A stretch of DNA of 64,000 nucleotides from Oscarella lobularis. Taxonomy: Eukaryota > Porifera > Homoscleromorpha > Homosclerophorida > Oscarellidae. A model generated the notes under the pieces. That model worked only from the letters and a program-made list of their open reading frames with translations. It ran no database searches and had not been told where the DNA came from. This document shows, piece after piece, positions 1 to 14,640 of this stretch (position 1 is the first letter of the stretch; each line of letters starts with the position of its first letter). The stretch is taken from assembly GCF_947507565.1 (NCBI RefSeq), contig NC_089184.1:1550001-1614000 (forward strand), written 5' to 3'. The position numbers and the translations under genes are program-made.

Positions 1-2536
1 TGAGGGACTAATCTTTGATTCATAGAGCCTAAATATTAAATTGAGGGACTAATCTTTGATTCTGAAGGCTTACATTTTAAATTGAGGGCCTAATCTTTGA
101 TTCACAGGGCCTAAATATTAAATTGAGGGCCTAATCTTTGATTATAAAGTCCTACAAATTAAATTGAGGGCCTAATACTTGATTCCAAAGGTCTAAACTT
201 TAAATTGAGGGCCTAATCTTAGATTCACAAAGCCTAAATATTAAATTGAGGGACTAATCTTTGATTCATAGGGCCTAAATATTAAATTGAGGGACTAATC
301 TTTGATTCTAAAGGCCTACACTTTAAACTGAGGACATAATCTTTGATTCACAGGGCCTAACTATTAAATTGAGGACATCATCTTTGATTTTAAAGGCCTA
401 AGTATTAAATTTAGGGCCTAATTTATGATTCTAAAAGATAAATATTAAATTGAGGACCTAATCTTTGATTAAAAAAGAGTAAATAATAAATTGAGGGCCT
501 AATCTTTGATTCCAAAGGCCTAAGTATTAAATTGAGGGCCTAATTTATGATTCTAAAGGATAAATATTAAATTGAGGGCCTAATCTTTGATTCACAGGGC
601 CTAAATATTAAATTGAGGGACTAATCTTTGATTCATAGGGCCTAAATATTAAATTGAGGGACTAATCTTTGATTCTAAAGGCCTACATTTTAAATTGAGG
701 GACTAATCTTTGATTCATAGGGCCTAAATATTAAATTGAGGGACTAATCTTTGATTCTAAAGGCCTACACTTTAAACTGAGGACATAATCTTTGATTCAC
801 AGGGCCTAACTATTAAATTGAGGACATCATCTTTGATTTTATTAAAGACCTAAGTATTAAATTTAGGGCCTAATTTATGATTCTAAAAGATAAATATTAA
901 ATTGAGGACCTAATCTTTGATTAAAAAAGACTAAATAATAAATTGAGGGCCTAATCTTTGATTCCAAAGGCCTAAGTATTAAATTGAGGGCCTAATTTAT
1001 GATTCTAAAGGATCAATATTAAATTGAGGGCCTAATCTTTGATTAAAAAAGACTAAATAATAAATTGAGGGCCTAATCTTTGATTCCAAAGGCCTAAGTA
1101 TTAAATTGAGGGCCTAATTTATGATTCTAAAAGATAAATATTAAATTGAGGGCCTAATCTTTGATTCACAGGGCCTAAATATTAAATTGAGGGACTAATC
1201 TTTGATTCATAGGGCCTAAATATTAAATTGAGGGACTAATCTTTGATTCTAAAGGCCTACATTTTAAATTGAGGGCCTAATCTTTGATTATAAAGTCCTA
1301 CAAATTAAATTGAGGGCCTAATATTTGATTCCAAAGGCCTAAACTTTAAATTGAGGGCATAATCTTTGATTCACAGGGCCTAAATATTAAATTGAGGGAC
1401 TAATCTTTGATTCTAAAGGCCTAAGTATTAAATTAAGAGCCTAAGTATTAAATTGAGGGCCTAATTTATTATTCTAAAGGATAAATATTAAATTGAGGAA
1501 CTAATCTTTGATTATAAAGGCCGAAATATTAAATTGAGGGCCTAATCTTTGATTCTAAAAGCCTACATTTTAAATTGAGGGCCTAATCTTTGATTCACAG
1601 GGCTTAAATAATAAATTGAGGGACTAATCTTTGATTATAAAGGCCTAAATATTAAATTGAGGGCCTAATCTTTGATTCACAGGGCATAAATATTAAATTG
1701 AGGGCCTAATCTTTGATTCTAAAGGCCTAAGTATTAAATTGAGGGCCTAATTTATGATTCTAAAGGATAAATATTAAATTGAGGGCCTAATCTTTGATTC
1801 ACAGGGCCTAAATATTAAATTGAGCACATAATCTTTGATTATAAAGGCCTAAATATTAAATTGAGGGCCTAATCTTTGATTCTAAAAGCCTACATTTTAA
1901 ATTGAGGGCCTAATCTTTGATTCACAGGACCTAAATATTAAATTGAGGGACTAATCTTTGATTCATAGAGCCTAAATATTAAATTGAGGGACTAATCTTT
2001 GATTCTGAAGGCTTACATTTTAAATTGAGGGCCTAATCTTTGATTCACAGGGCCTAAATATTAAATTGAGGGCCTAATCTTTGATTATAAAGTCCTACAA
2101 ATTAAATTGAGGGCCTAATACTTGATTCCAAAGGCCTAAACTTTAAATTGAGGGCCTAATCTTAGATTCACATAGCCTAAATATTAAATTGAGGGACTAA
2201 TCTTTGATTCATAGGGCCTAAATATTAAATTGAGGGACTAATCTTTGATTCTAAAGGCCTACACTTTAAACTGAGGACATAATCTTTGATTCACAGGGCC
2301 TAACTATTAAATTGAGGACATCATCTTTGATTTTAAAGGCCTAAGTATTAAATTTAGGGCCTAATTTATGATTCTAAAAGATAAATATTAAATTGAGGAC
2401 CTAATCTTTGATTAAAAAAGACTAAATAATAAATTGAGGGCCTAATCTTTGATTCCAAAGGCCTAAGTATTAAATTGAGGGCCTAATTTATTATTCTAAA
2501 GGATAAATATTAAATTGAGGGCCTAATCTTTGATTA
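1..2536. repeat. Higher-order duplication, offset 1943 bp
   Basis: Bases 1-593 recur at 1944-2536 with only a few substitutions. The same succession of variant units is found in both, including the CTGAAGGCTTACATTTT unit, the ACTTTAAACTGAGGACATAAT unit and the AAAAAAGA unit. The order is lost after about 593/2536. Confidence 0.8.
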
Positions 2537-5500
2537 AAAAATACTAAATAATAAATTGAGGGCCTAATCTTTGATTCTAAAAGAGTACATTTTAAATTGA
2601 GGGGCTAATCTTTGATTCACAGGGCTTAAATAATAAATTGAGGGACTAATCTTTGATTATAAAGGCCTAAATATTAAATTGAGGGCCTAATCTTTGATTC
2701 ACAGGGCCTAAATATTAAATTGAGCACCTAATCTTTGATTCTAAAGGCCTACGTATTAAATTGAAGGCCAAATTTATGATTCTTAAGGATAAATATTAAA
2801 TTGAGGGCCTAATCTTTGATTAACAGGGCCTAAATATTAAATTGAGGGAATAATCTTTGATTCATAGGGACTAAATATTAAATTGAGGGACTAATCTTTG
2901 ATTCTAAAGTCCTACACTTTAAACTGAGGACATAATCTTTGATTCACAGGGCCTGACTATTAAATTGAGGACATAATCTTTGATTCTAAAGGCCTACGTA
3001 TTAAATTGAAGGCCAAATTTATGATTCTTAAGGATAAATATTAAATTGAGGGCCTAATCTTTGATTCACAGGGCCTAAATATTAAATTGAGGGAATAATC
3101 TTTGATTCATAGAGACTAAATATTAAATTGAGGGACTAATCTTTGATTCCGAAGGCCTAAACTTTAAATTGAGGGCCTAATCTTTGATTCACAAAGCCTA
3201 AATAACAAATTGAGGAACCAATCTTTGATTCTAAAGGCCTAAGTATCAAATTAAGGGCCTAATCTTTGATTCACAGGGCCTAAATATTAAATTGAGGGCC
3301 TAATCTTTGACTCTAAAGGCCTAAGTATAAAATTAAGGGCCTAAGTATTAAATTGAAGGCCTAATTTATTATTCTAAAGGATAAATATTAAATTGAGGAA
3401 CTAATCTTTGATTATAAAGGTCTAAATATTAAGTTGAGGGCCTAATCTTTCATTATAAAGGCCTACATTTTAAATTGAGGGCCTAATCTTTGATTCACAG
3501 GGCCTAAATATTAAATTGAGGGACTAATCATTGATTATAAAGTCCTACAAATGAAATTGAGGGCATAATATTTGATTCCAAAGGCCTAAGTATTAAATTG
3601 AGGGCCTAATTTATGATTCAAAAGGATAAATATTAAATTGAGGGCCTAATCTTTGATTCACAGGGCCTAAATATTAAATTGAGGGCCTAATCTTTGATTA
3701 TAAAGTCCTACAAATTAAATTGAGGGCCTAATATTTGATTCCAAAGGCCTAAACTTTAAATTGAGGGCATAATCTTAGATTCACAGGGCCTAAATATTAA
3801 ATTGAAAGACTAATCTTTGATTCTAAACGCAAACATTTTCAATTGAGGGCCTAATCTTTGATTCACAGGGCCTAAATATTAAATTGAGGGCCTAATCTTA
3901 GATTCACAGGGCCTAAATATTAAATTGAAAGACTAATCTTTGATGCTAAACGCATACATTTTCAATTGAGGGCCTAATCTTTGATTCACAGGGCCTAAAT
4001 ATTAAATCGAGGGCCTAATCTTTGATTCACAAGGCCAAAATATTAAATTGAGGGCCTAATCTTTGATTATAAAGGAATAAGTATTAAATTGAGGGCCTAA
4101 TTTATTATTCTAAAAATCAATATTAAATTGAGGGCCTAATCTTTGATTAAAAAAGAAAAAATAATAAATTGAGGGCCTAATCTTTGATTCCAAAGGCGTA
4201 AGTATTAAATTGAGAGCCTAATTTATTATTCTGAAAGATAAATATTAAATTGAGGGCCTAATCTTTGATTCTAAAGCCCTACATTTTAAATTGAGGGCCT
4301 AATCTTTGATTCACAGGGCCTAAATATTAAATTGAGGGACTAATCTTTGATTCATAGGGCCTAAATATTAAATTGAGGGACTAATCTTTGATTCATAAGG
4401 CCTAAATATTAAATTGAGGGACTAATCTTTGATTTTAAAAGCCTACATTTTAAATTGAGGGCCTAATCTTTGATTCACAGGAAATAAACTTTAAATTGAG
4501 AGCCTAATCTTTGATTATAAAGTCCTAAAAATTAAATTGAGGGCCTAATATTTGATTCCAAAGGCCTAAACTTCAAATTGAGGGCATAATCCTTGATTCA
4601 GAGGTCCTAAATATTAAATTGAGGGAATAATCTTTGATTCTACAGGCCTACAATTTAAATTGAGGGCCTAATCTTTGATTCACAGGGCCTAAACTTTAAA
4701 TTGAGGGCATAATCTTTGATTCACAGGGCCTAAATATTAAATTGAGAGAATAATCTTTGATTCTACAGGCCTACAATTTAAATTGAGGACAAAATCTTTG
4801 ATTCAACGGGCTTAAATATGAATTTGAGGGACGAATCTTTGATTCTAAAGGCCTACATTTTAGATTGAGGGCCTAATCTTGAATTCACAAGGCCTAAATA
4901 TTAAATTGAGGGAATAATCTTTGATTCATAGGGCCTAAATATTAAATTGAGGGACTAATCTTTGATTATAAAGTCCTACAAATTAAATTAAGGGCCTAAT
5001 ATTTGATTCCAAAAGCCTAAACTTTAAATTGAGGGCATAATCTTTGATTCACAGGGCCTAAATATTAAATTGAAGGAATAATCTTTGATTCTACTGGCCT
5101 ACAATTTAAATTGAGGACCAAATCTTTGATTCACAGGGCCTAAATATTAAATTGAAAGACTAATCTTTGATTCTAAACGCATACATTTTCAATTGAGGGC
5201 CTAATCATTGATTCATAGGGCCTAAATATTAAATTGAGGGCCAAATCTTTGATTCACAGGGCTAAAATATTAAATTGAGGGCCTAATCTTTGATTCTAAA
5301 GGCCTAAGTATTAAATTGAGGGCCTAATTTATTATTCTAAAAGATCAATATTAAATTGAGGGCCTAATCTTTGATTAAAAAAGACTAAATAATAAATTGA
5401 GGGCCTAATCTTTGATTCCAAAGGCCTAAGTATTAAATTGAGGGCCTAATTTATGATTCAAAAGGATAAATATTAAATTGAGGGCCTAATCTTTGATTCA

Positions 5501-8500
5501 CAGGGCCTAAATATTAAATTGAGGGCCTAATCTTTGATTCACAGGGCTAAAATATTAAATTGAAGGCCTAATCTTTGATTCTAAAGGCCTAAGTATTAAA
5601 TTGAGGGACTAATTTATTATTCTAAAAGATCAATATTAAATTGAGGGCCTAATCTTTGATTAAAAAAGACTAAATAATAAATTGAGGGCCTAATCTTTGA
5701 TTCCAAAGGCCTAAGTATTAAATTGAGGGCCTAATTTATGATTCAAAAGGATAAATATTAAATTGAGGGCCAAATCTTTGATTCACAGGGCCTAAATATT
5801 AAATTGAGGGAATAATCTTTGATTCATAGGGCCTAAATATTAAATTGAGGGACTAATCTTTGATTCTAAAGGCCTAGATATTAAATTCAGGGCCTAATTT
5901 TTGATTCACAGGGCCTAAATATTAAATTGAGGGACTAATCTTTGATTCACAGGGCCTAAATATTAAATTGAGGGCCTAATCTTTGATTCTAAAGACCTAA
6001 GTTTGAAATTAAAGGGCCCAATTTATGATTCTAAAAGATAAATATTAAATTGAGCACCTAATCTTTGATTATAAAGGCCTACATTTTAAATTGAGGGCCT
6101 AATCTTTGATTCACAAAGCCTAAATATTAAATTGAGGGACCAATCTTTGATTCTAAAGGCCTACGTATTAAATTGAAGGCCTAATTTATGATTCTTAAGG
6201 ATAAATATCAAATTGAGGACATATTCTTTGATTAGAAAAACTTAAATATTAAATTGGGGACCTAATCTTTGATTCTAAAGGCCTACATTTTAAATGTAGG
6301 GCCTAATCTTTGATTCACAGGGCCTAAATAATAAATTGAGGGACTAATCTTTGATTCACAGGGCCTCAATATTAAATTGAGGGACTAATCTTTGATTCTA
6401 AAAGCCTACATTTTAAATTGAGGACCTAATCTTTGATTCACAGGGCTAAAATATTAAATTGAGGGCTTAATCTTTGATTCTAAAGGCCTAAGTATTAAAT
6501 TGAGGGCCTAATTTATTATTCTAAAGGATCAATATTAAATATAGGGCCTAATCTTTGATTAAAAAAGACTAAATAATAAATTGAGGGCCTAATCTTTGAT
6601 TCCAAAGGCCTAAGTATTAAATTGAGGGCCTAATTTATGATTCTAAAAGATAAATATTAAATTGAGGGCCTAATCTTTGATTCACAGGGCCTAAATATTA
6701 AATTGAGGGAATAATCTTTGATTCATAGGGCCTAAATATTAAATTGAGGGACTAATCTTTGATTCTAAAGACCTACATTTTAAATTGAGGGCCTAATCTT
6801 TGATTCACAGGGCTTAAATATTCAATTGAGGGCCTAATCTTTGATTATATAGTCCTACAAATTAAATTGAGGGCCTAATATTTGATTCCAAAGGCCTAAA
6901 CTTTAAATTGAGGGCATAATCTTTGATTCACAGGGCCTAAATATTAAATTGAGGGAATAATCTTTGATTCTACAGGCCTACAATTTAAATTGAGGACCAA
7001 ATCTTTGATTCACAGAGCTTAAAAATTAATTTGAGGAACGAATCTTTGATTCTAAAGGCCTACATTTTAAAATGAGGGCCTAATTTATTATTCTAAAGGA
7101 GAAATATTAAATTGAGGAACTAATCTTTGATTATGAAGGCCTAAATATTAAATTGAGGGCCTAATCTTTGATTCACAGAGCCTAAATATTAAATTGAGGG
7201 ACTAATCTTTGATTCAAAAGGCCTACATTTTAAATTGAGGGCCTAATCTTTGATTCACAAGGCCTAAATATTAAATTGAGGGACTAATCTTAGATTCACA
7301 GGGCCTAAATATTAAATTGAAAGACTAATCTTTGATTCTAAACGCATACATTTTCAATTGAGGGCCTAATCTTTGATTCACAGGGCCTAAATATTAAATT
7401 GAGGGCCTAATCTTTGATTCACAGAGCTAAAATATTAAATTGAGGGCCTAATCTTTGATTCTAAAGGCCTAAGTATTAAATTGAGGGCCTAATTTATTAT
7501 TCTAAAAGATCAATATTAAATTGAGGGCCTAATCTTTGATAGAAAAAGATTAAATAATAAATTGAGGGCCTAATCTTTGATTCCAAAGGCCTAAGTATTA
7601 AATTGAGGGCCTAATTTATGATTCAAAAGGATAAATATTAAATTGAGGGCCTAATCTTTGATTCACAGGGCCTAAATATTAAATTGAGGGAATAATCTTT
7701 GATTCATAGGGCCTAAATATTAAATTGAGGGACTAATCTTTGATTCTAAAGGCCTACATTTTAAACTGAGGGCCTAATCTTTGATTCACAGGGCCTAAAT
7801 ATTAAATTGAGGGCCTAATCTTTGATTATAAAGTCCTACAAATTAAATTGAGGGCCTAATATTTGATTCCAAAGGCCTAAACTTTAAATTGAGGGCCTAA
7901 TCTTAGATTCACAGAGCCTAAATATTAAATTGAGGAACTAATCTTTGATTATAAAGTCCTACAAATTAAATTGAGAGCCTAATTTTTGATTAACAGGGCC
8001 AAAATATTAAATTGAGGACATAATCTTTGATTCACAGGGCCTAAATATTAAATTGAGGGCCTAATCTTTGATTCTAAAGACCTAAGTTTGAAATTAAAGG
8101 GCCCAATTTATGATTCTAAAAGATAAATATTAAATTGAGCATCTAATCTTTGATTATAAAGGCCTACATTTTAAATTGAGGGCCTAATCTTTGATTCACA
8201 GGGCCTAAATAATAAATTGAGGGACTAATCTTTGATTCACAGGGCCTAAATATTAAATTGAGGACCTAATCTTTGATTCACAGGGCCTAAATATTAAATT
8301 GAGGACCTAATCTTTGATTCTAAAGACCTAAGTATTAAATTTAGGGCCTAATTTATGATTCCAAAAGATAAATATTAAATTGAGGACCTAATCTTTGATT
8401 ATAAAGGCTTAAATATTAAAATGAGGGCCTAATTTATTATTCTAAAGGATAAATATTAAATTGAGGAACTAATCTTTGATTATAAAGGCCTAAATATTAA

Positions 8501-8668
8501 ATTGAGGGCCTAATCTTTGATTCTAAAGGCCTACATTTTAAATTGAGGGCCTAATCTTTGATTCACAGGACCTAAATATTAAATTGAGGGCCTAATCTTT
8601 GATTGCAAAGGCCTAATGTTTAAATTGAGGTTCTAATCTTTGATTCACAAAGCCTAAATAGTAAATTG

Positions 8669-11600
8669 AAAGCTTAATCTTTGATTCACAGGGCGCAAAT
8701 ATTAAATTGAGGGAATAATGTTGATTCTAAAGGCTTAAATATTAAATTGAGGGACTAATCCTTGATTCTAAAGGCCTACACTTCAAACTGAGGACATAAT
8801 TATTAATTCACAGGGCCTAACTATTAAATTGAGGACATAATATTTTATTTTAAAGGCCTAAGTATTAAATTCAGGGCCTAATTTATGATTCTAAAAGATA
8901 AATATTAAATTGAGGCCTAATCTTTGATTAAAAGGACCTAAATATTAAACTGAGGGACTAATCTTTGATTCCAAAAACCTAAACTTTAAATTGATGGCCT
9001 AGTCTTTGATTCACAAAGCCTAAATATTAAATTGAGGGACCAATCTTTGATTCTAAAGGCCTACGTATTAAATTGAAGGCCTAATTTATGATTCTTAAGG
9101 ACAAATATTAAATTGAGGACATAATCTTTGATTAGAAAAACCTAAATATTAAATTGAGGGCCTAATCTTTGATTCTAAAGGCCTACATTTTAAATTGAGG
9201 GCCTAATCTTTGATTCACAGGGCCTAAATATTAAATTGAGGGACTAATCTTTGATTCTAAAGGCCTACATTTTAAATTGAGGGCCTAATCTTTGATTCAC
9301 AGGGCTAAAATATTAAATTGAGGTCCTAATCTTTGATTTTAAAGGCCTAAGTATTAAATTGAGGGCCTAATTTATTATTCTAAAGGATCAATATTAAATT
9401 GAGGGCCTAATCTTTGATTAAAAAAGACTAAATAATAAATTGAGGGCCTAATCTTTGATTCCAAAGGCCTAAGTATTAAATTGAGGGCCTAATTTATGAT
9501 TCTAAAAGATAAATATTAAATTGAGGGCCTAATTTTTGATTCAGAGGGCCTAAATATTAAATTGAGGGAATAATCTTTGATTCATAGAGCCTAAATATTA
9601 AATTGAGGGACTAATCTTTGATTCTAAAGGCCTACATTTTAAATTGAGGGCCTAATCTTTGATTCACAGGGCCTAAATATTAAATTGAGGGCCTAATCTT
9701 TGATTATAAAGTCCTACAAATTAAATTGAGGGCCTAGTATTTGATTCCAAAAGCCTAAACTTTAAATTGAGGGCATAATCTTTGATTCACAGGGCCTAAA
9801 TATTAAATTGAGGGACTAATCTTTGATTCTAAAGGCCTACATTTTAAATTGAGGGCCTAATCTTTGATTCACAGGGCCTAAATATTAAATTGAGGGACTA
9901 ATCTTTGATTCTAAAGGCATACAAATTAAATTGAGGGCCTAGTATTTGATTCCAAAAGCCTAAACTTTAAATTGAGGGCATAATCTTTGATTTACAGGGC
10001 CTAAATATTAAATTGAGGGAATAATCTTTGATTCTACAGGCCTACAATTTAAATTGAGGACCAAATCTTTGATTCACAGAGCTTAAATATTAATTTGAGG
10101 GACGAATCTTTGATTCTAAAGGCCTACATTTTAAAATGAGGGCCTAATCTTTGATTCACAGGGCCTAAATATTAAATTGAGGGGCTAATCTTTGATTCTA
10201 AAGGCCTACATTTTAAATTGAAAGCTTAATCTTTGATTCACAGGGCGCAAATATTAAATTGAGGGAATAATGTTGATTCTAAAGGCTTAAATATTAAATT
10301 GAGGGACTAATCCTTGATTCTAAAGGCCTACACTTCAAACTGAGGACATAATTATTAATTCACAGGGCCTAACTATTAAATTGAGGACATAATATTTTAT
10401 TTTAAAGGCCTAAGTATTAAATTCAGGGCCTAATTTATGATTCTAAAAGATAAATATTAAATTGAGGCCTAATCTTTGATTAAAAGGACCTAAATATTAA
10501 ACTGAGAGACTAATCTTTGATTCCAAAAACCTAAACTTTAAATTGATGGCCTAGTCTTTGATTCACAAAGCCTAAATATTAAATTGAGGGACCAATCTTT
10601 GATTCTAAAGGCCTACGTATTAAATTGAAGGCCTAATTTATGATTCTTAAGGACAAATATTAAATTGAGGACATAATCTTTGATTAGAAAAACCTAAATA
10701 TTAAATTGAGGGCCTAATCTTTGATTCTAAAGGCCTACATTTTAAATTGAGGGCCTAATCTTTGATTCACAGGGCCTAAATATTAAATTGAGGGACTAAT
10801 CTTTGATTCTAAAGGCCTACATTTTAAATTGAGGGCCTAATCTTTGATTCACAGGGCTAAAATATTAAATTGAGGTCCTAATCTTTGATTTTAAAGGCCT
10901 AAGTATTAAATTGAGGGCCTAATTTATTATTCTAAAGGATCAATATTAAATTGAGGGCCTAATCTTTGATTAAAAAAGACTAAATAATAAATTGAGGGCC
11001 TAATCTTTGATTCCAAAGGCCTAAGTATTAAATTGAGGGCCTAATTTATGATTCTAAAAGATAAATATTAAATTGAGGGCCTAATTTTTGATTCAGAGGG
11101 CCTAAATATTAAATTGAGGGAATAATCTTTGATTCATAGAGCCTAAATATTAAATTGAGGGACTAATCTTTGATTCTAAAGGCCTACATTTTAAATTGAG
11201 GGCCTAATCTTTGATTCACAGGGCCTAAATATTAAATTGAGGGCCTAATCTTTGATTATAAAGTCCTACAAATTAAATTGAGGGCCTAGTATTTGATTCC
11301 AAAAGCCTAAACTTTAAATTGAGGGCATAATCTTTGATTCACAGGGCCTAAATATTAAATTGAGGGACTAATCTTTGATTCTAAAGGCCTACATTTTAAA
11401 TTGAGGGCCTAATCTTTGATTCACAGGGCCTAAATATTAAATTGAGGGACTAATCTTTGATTCTAAAGGCATACAAATTAAATTGAGGGCCTAGTATTTG
11501 ATTCCAAAAGCCTAAACTTTAAATTGAGGGCATAATCTTTGATTTACAGGGCCTAAATATTAAATTGAGGGAATAATCTTTGATTCTACAGGCCTACAAT

Positions 11601-11772
11601 TTAAATTGAGGACCAAATCTTTGATTCACAGAGCTTAAATATTAATTTGAGGGACGAATCTTTGATTCTAAAGGCCTACATTTTAAAATGAGGGCCTAAT
11701 CTTTGATTCACAGGGCCTAAATATTAAATTGAGGGGCTAATCTTTGATTCTAAAGGCCTACATTTTAAATTG
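8669..11772. repeat. Tandem 1552-bp higher-order repeat, two copies
   Basis: 8669-10220 and 10221-11772 are near-identical, with a constant offset of 1552 bp checked at several places. One difference is GAGGGAC in the first copy against GAGAGAC at 10504-10510. Shared odd units include AAAGCTTAATC, GGGCGCAAAT and GGGAATAATGTTGATTC. The duplication is recent relative to the divergence between neighbouring 41-bp units. Confidence 0.9.
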
Positions 11773-12779
11773 TGGGCTTAATCTTTGATTCACAGGGCCT
11801 AAATATTAAATTGAGGAACTAATCTTTGATTCTAAAGGCCTACATTTTAAATTGAGGGCCTAATCTTTGATTCACAGAGCCAAAATATTAAATTGAGGGC
11901 CTACTCGTTGATTCATAGGGCCTAAATATTAAATGGAGGGACTAATCTTTGATTTACAGGGCTTAAATATTAAATTGAGGGACTAATCTTTGAGTCACAG
12001 GGACTAAATATTAAAATGAGGGACTAATCTTTGATTATAAAGTCCTACAAATTAAATTGAGGGCCTAATATTTGATTCCAAAGTCCTAAACTTTAAATTG
12101 AGGGCCTAATCTTTGATTCACAGGGCCTGAATATTAAATTGAGGTACTAATCTTTGATTCTAAAGGCCTACATTTTAAATTGAGGACCTAATCTTTGATT
12201 CACAGGGCCTAAATATTAAATTGAGGGCCTAATCTTTGATTCTTGGGCCTAAGTATTAAATTGAGGGCTTAATTTATTATTCTAAAGGATAAGTATTAAA
12301 TTAAGGACCTAATCTTTGATTCTAAAGGCCTAAATAATAAATTGAGAGCCTAATCTTTGATTCTAAAGGCCTACATTTTAAATTGAGGGCCTAATCTTTG
12401 ATTCACAGGGCCTAAACTTTAAATTTAGGGCCTAATCTTTGATTCACAAAGCCTAAATATTAAATTAAGGGACTAATCTTTGATTCTAAAGGCCTACATT
12501 TTAAATTGAGGGCCTAATCTTTGATTCACAGGGCCTAAATATTAAATTGAGGGCCTAATCTTTGACTCTAAAGGCCTAAGTATTAAATTAAGGGCCTAAG
12601 TATTAAATTGAGGGCCTATTTTATGATTCTAAAGGATAAATATTAAATTGAGGACCTAATCTTTGATTATAAAGGCCTAAATATTAAATTGAGGGCCTAA
12701 TCTTTGATTATAAAGACCTACATTTTAAATTGAGGGCCTAATCTTTGATTCACAGGGCCTAAATCTTAAATTGAGGGAC

Positions 12780-13517
12780 TAATCTTTGATTCACAGGGCC
12801 TAAATATTAAATTGAGGGCTTAATCTTTGATTATAAAGTCCTTCAAATTAAATTGAGGGCCTAATCTTTGATTATAAAGGCCTACATTTTAAATTGAGGG
12901 CCTAATCTTTGATTCACAGGGCGTAAATATTAAATTGAGAAACTAATCTTTGATTCACAGGGCCTAAATATTGAATTGAGGGACTAATCTTTGATTCTAA
13001 AGGCCTACATTTTAAATTGAGGGCCTAATCTTTGATTCACAGGGCCTAAATATTAAATTGAGGGACTAATCTTTGATTCTAAAGGCATACATTTTAAATT
13101 TTGGGCCTAATCTTTGATTCACAGTTCCTAAATATTAAATTAAGGGACTAATCTTTGATTCACAGGGCCTAAATATTAAATTGAGGGCTTAATCTTTGAT
13201 TATAAAGTCCTTCAAATTAAATTGAGGGCCTAATCTTTGATTATAAAGGCCTACATTTTAAATTGAGGGCCTAATCTTTGATTCACAGGGCGTAAATATT
13301 AAATTGAGAAACTAATCTTTGATTCACAGGGCCTAAATATTGAATTGAGGGACTAATCTTTGATTCTAAAGGCCTACATTTTAAATTGAGGGCCTAATCT
13401 TTGATTCACAGGGCCTAAATATTAAATTGAGGGACTAATCTTTGATTCTAAAGGCATACATTTTAAATTTTGGGCCTAATCTTTGATTCACAGTTCCTAA
13501 ATATTAAATTAAGGGAC
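12780..13517. repeat. Tandem 369-bp higher-order repeat, two copies
   Basis: 12780-13148 and 13149-13517 match with an offset of 369 bp, which is nine 41-bp units. Diagnostic shared variants are AAGTCCTTCAAATT, GGGCGTAAATATT and CACAGTTCCTAAAT. Confidence 0.9.
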
Positions 13518-14130
13518 TAATCTTTGATTCACAGGGCCTAAATATTAAATTGAGGGCCTAATCTTTGATTCTAAAGGCCTAAGTATTAAATTGAGGGTCT
13601 AATTTATGATTCTAAAGGATAAATATTAAATTGAGGACCTAATCTTTGATTATAAAGGCCTAAATATTAATTGAGGGCCTAATCTTTGATTCTAAAGGCC
13701 TAAGTATGAAATTGAAGACTTAATCTTTTATTCTAAAGGCCAAATATTAAATTGCGGGCCTAATCTTTGATTGTAAAGACCTACAAATTAAATTGAGGGC
13801 CTATTCTTTGATTCTAAAGACCTAGAAATTAAAATGAAGGCCTAATCTTTGATTCACAGGGCCTAAATATTAAATTGAGGGCCTAATCTTTGATTCTAAA
13901 CGCCTAAATATTAAATTGAGGGCCTAATCTTTGATTCTAAAGACCTAAAAATTAAATTAAGGGCCTAATCTTTGATTCTAAAGGCCTAAATATTAAATTG
14001 ACGACCTAATCTTTGATTCTAAAGGCCTCAGTATTAAATTGAGGGCCTAAACTTTGATTCTAAAGGCTAAATATTAAATTGAGGGCCTAATCTTTTATTC
14101 TAAAGGCTCAAGTATTAAATTGAGGGCTTA

Positions 14131-14640
14131 GTCTTGGGGACAATTGTCCTGGAGACAATTGTCCTGGAGACAATTGTCCTGGTGACAATTGTCCTGGGGA
14201 CAATTGTCCTGGGGACAATTGCCCTGGAGACAATTGTCCTGGGGACAATTGTCATGGAGACAATTGTCATGGGGACAATTGTCCTCAATTGTCCTGGAGA
14301 CAATTGCCCTGGAGACAATTGTCCTTGAGACAATTGTCCTTGGGACAATTGTTCTTGAGACAATTGTCCTGGTGACAATTGTCCACGGGATAATTTTCCT
14401 GGAGACAATTGTCCTGGGGACAATTGCCCTGGAGACAATTATCCTGGAGACAATTGCCCTGGGGACAATTGTCCTGGGGACAATTGTCCGGGGACAATTG
14501 TCCGTGGGACAATTGTCCGGGGACAATTGTCCGGGGGACAATTGTCCTGGTGACAATTGTCCTGGGAACAATTGTCCTGGAGACAATTGTCTCCAGGACA
14601 ATTGTCTCCAGGACATTTTTCCCCAGGACAATTGAATGGG
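14131..14640. repeat. 15-bp palindromic minisatellite
   Basis: About 33 units of GGAGACAATTGTCCT abut the 41-bp satellite directly. Most units contain the 12-bp perfect palindrome GGACAATTGTCC, so the array is a run of tandem dyads. From about 14588 the units read in the opposite orientation (GTCTCCAGGACAATT). The 15-bp period is a multiple of three, so several frames stay open on both strands for up to 167 codons; I read these as artefacts. Confidence 0.92.

Larger units (their letters stand above)
1..14130. repeat. 41-bp AT-rich satellite array
   Basis: About 340 head-to-tail copies of a roughly 41-bp unit with the core TTGAGGGCCTAATCTTTGATT followed by a variable stretch (CACAGGGCC, CTAAAGGCC, ATAAAGTCC, CCAAAGGCC or AAAAAAGAC). 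Spacing is mostly 39-42 bp. Variant units recur in the same order over hundreds of bases, so the array grew by block duplication as well as single-unit amplification. No reading frame, RNA gene or unique island is visible in it. The array begins before base 1. It is probably heterochromatic satellite; a centromeric role cannot be judged from this sequence. Confidence 0.95.

Noticed and set aside
1-14130. CRISPR-like array
   Set aside because: Units are contiguous diverged tandem repeats with no unique spacers, and the genome is eukaryotic.
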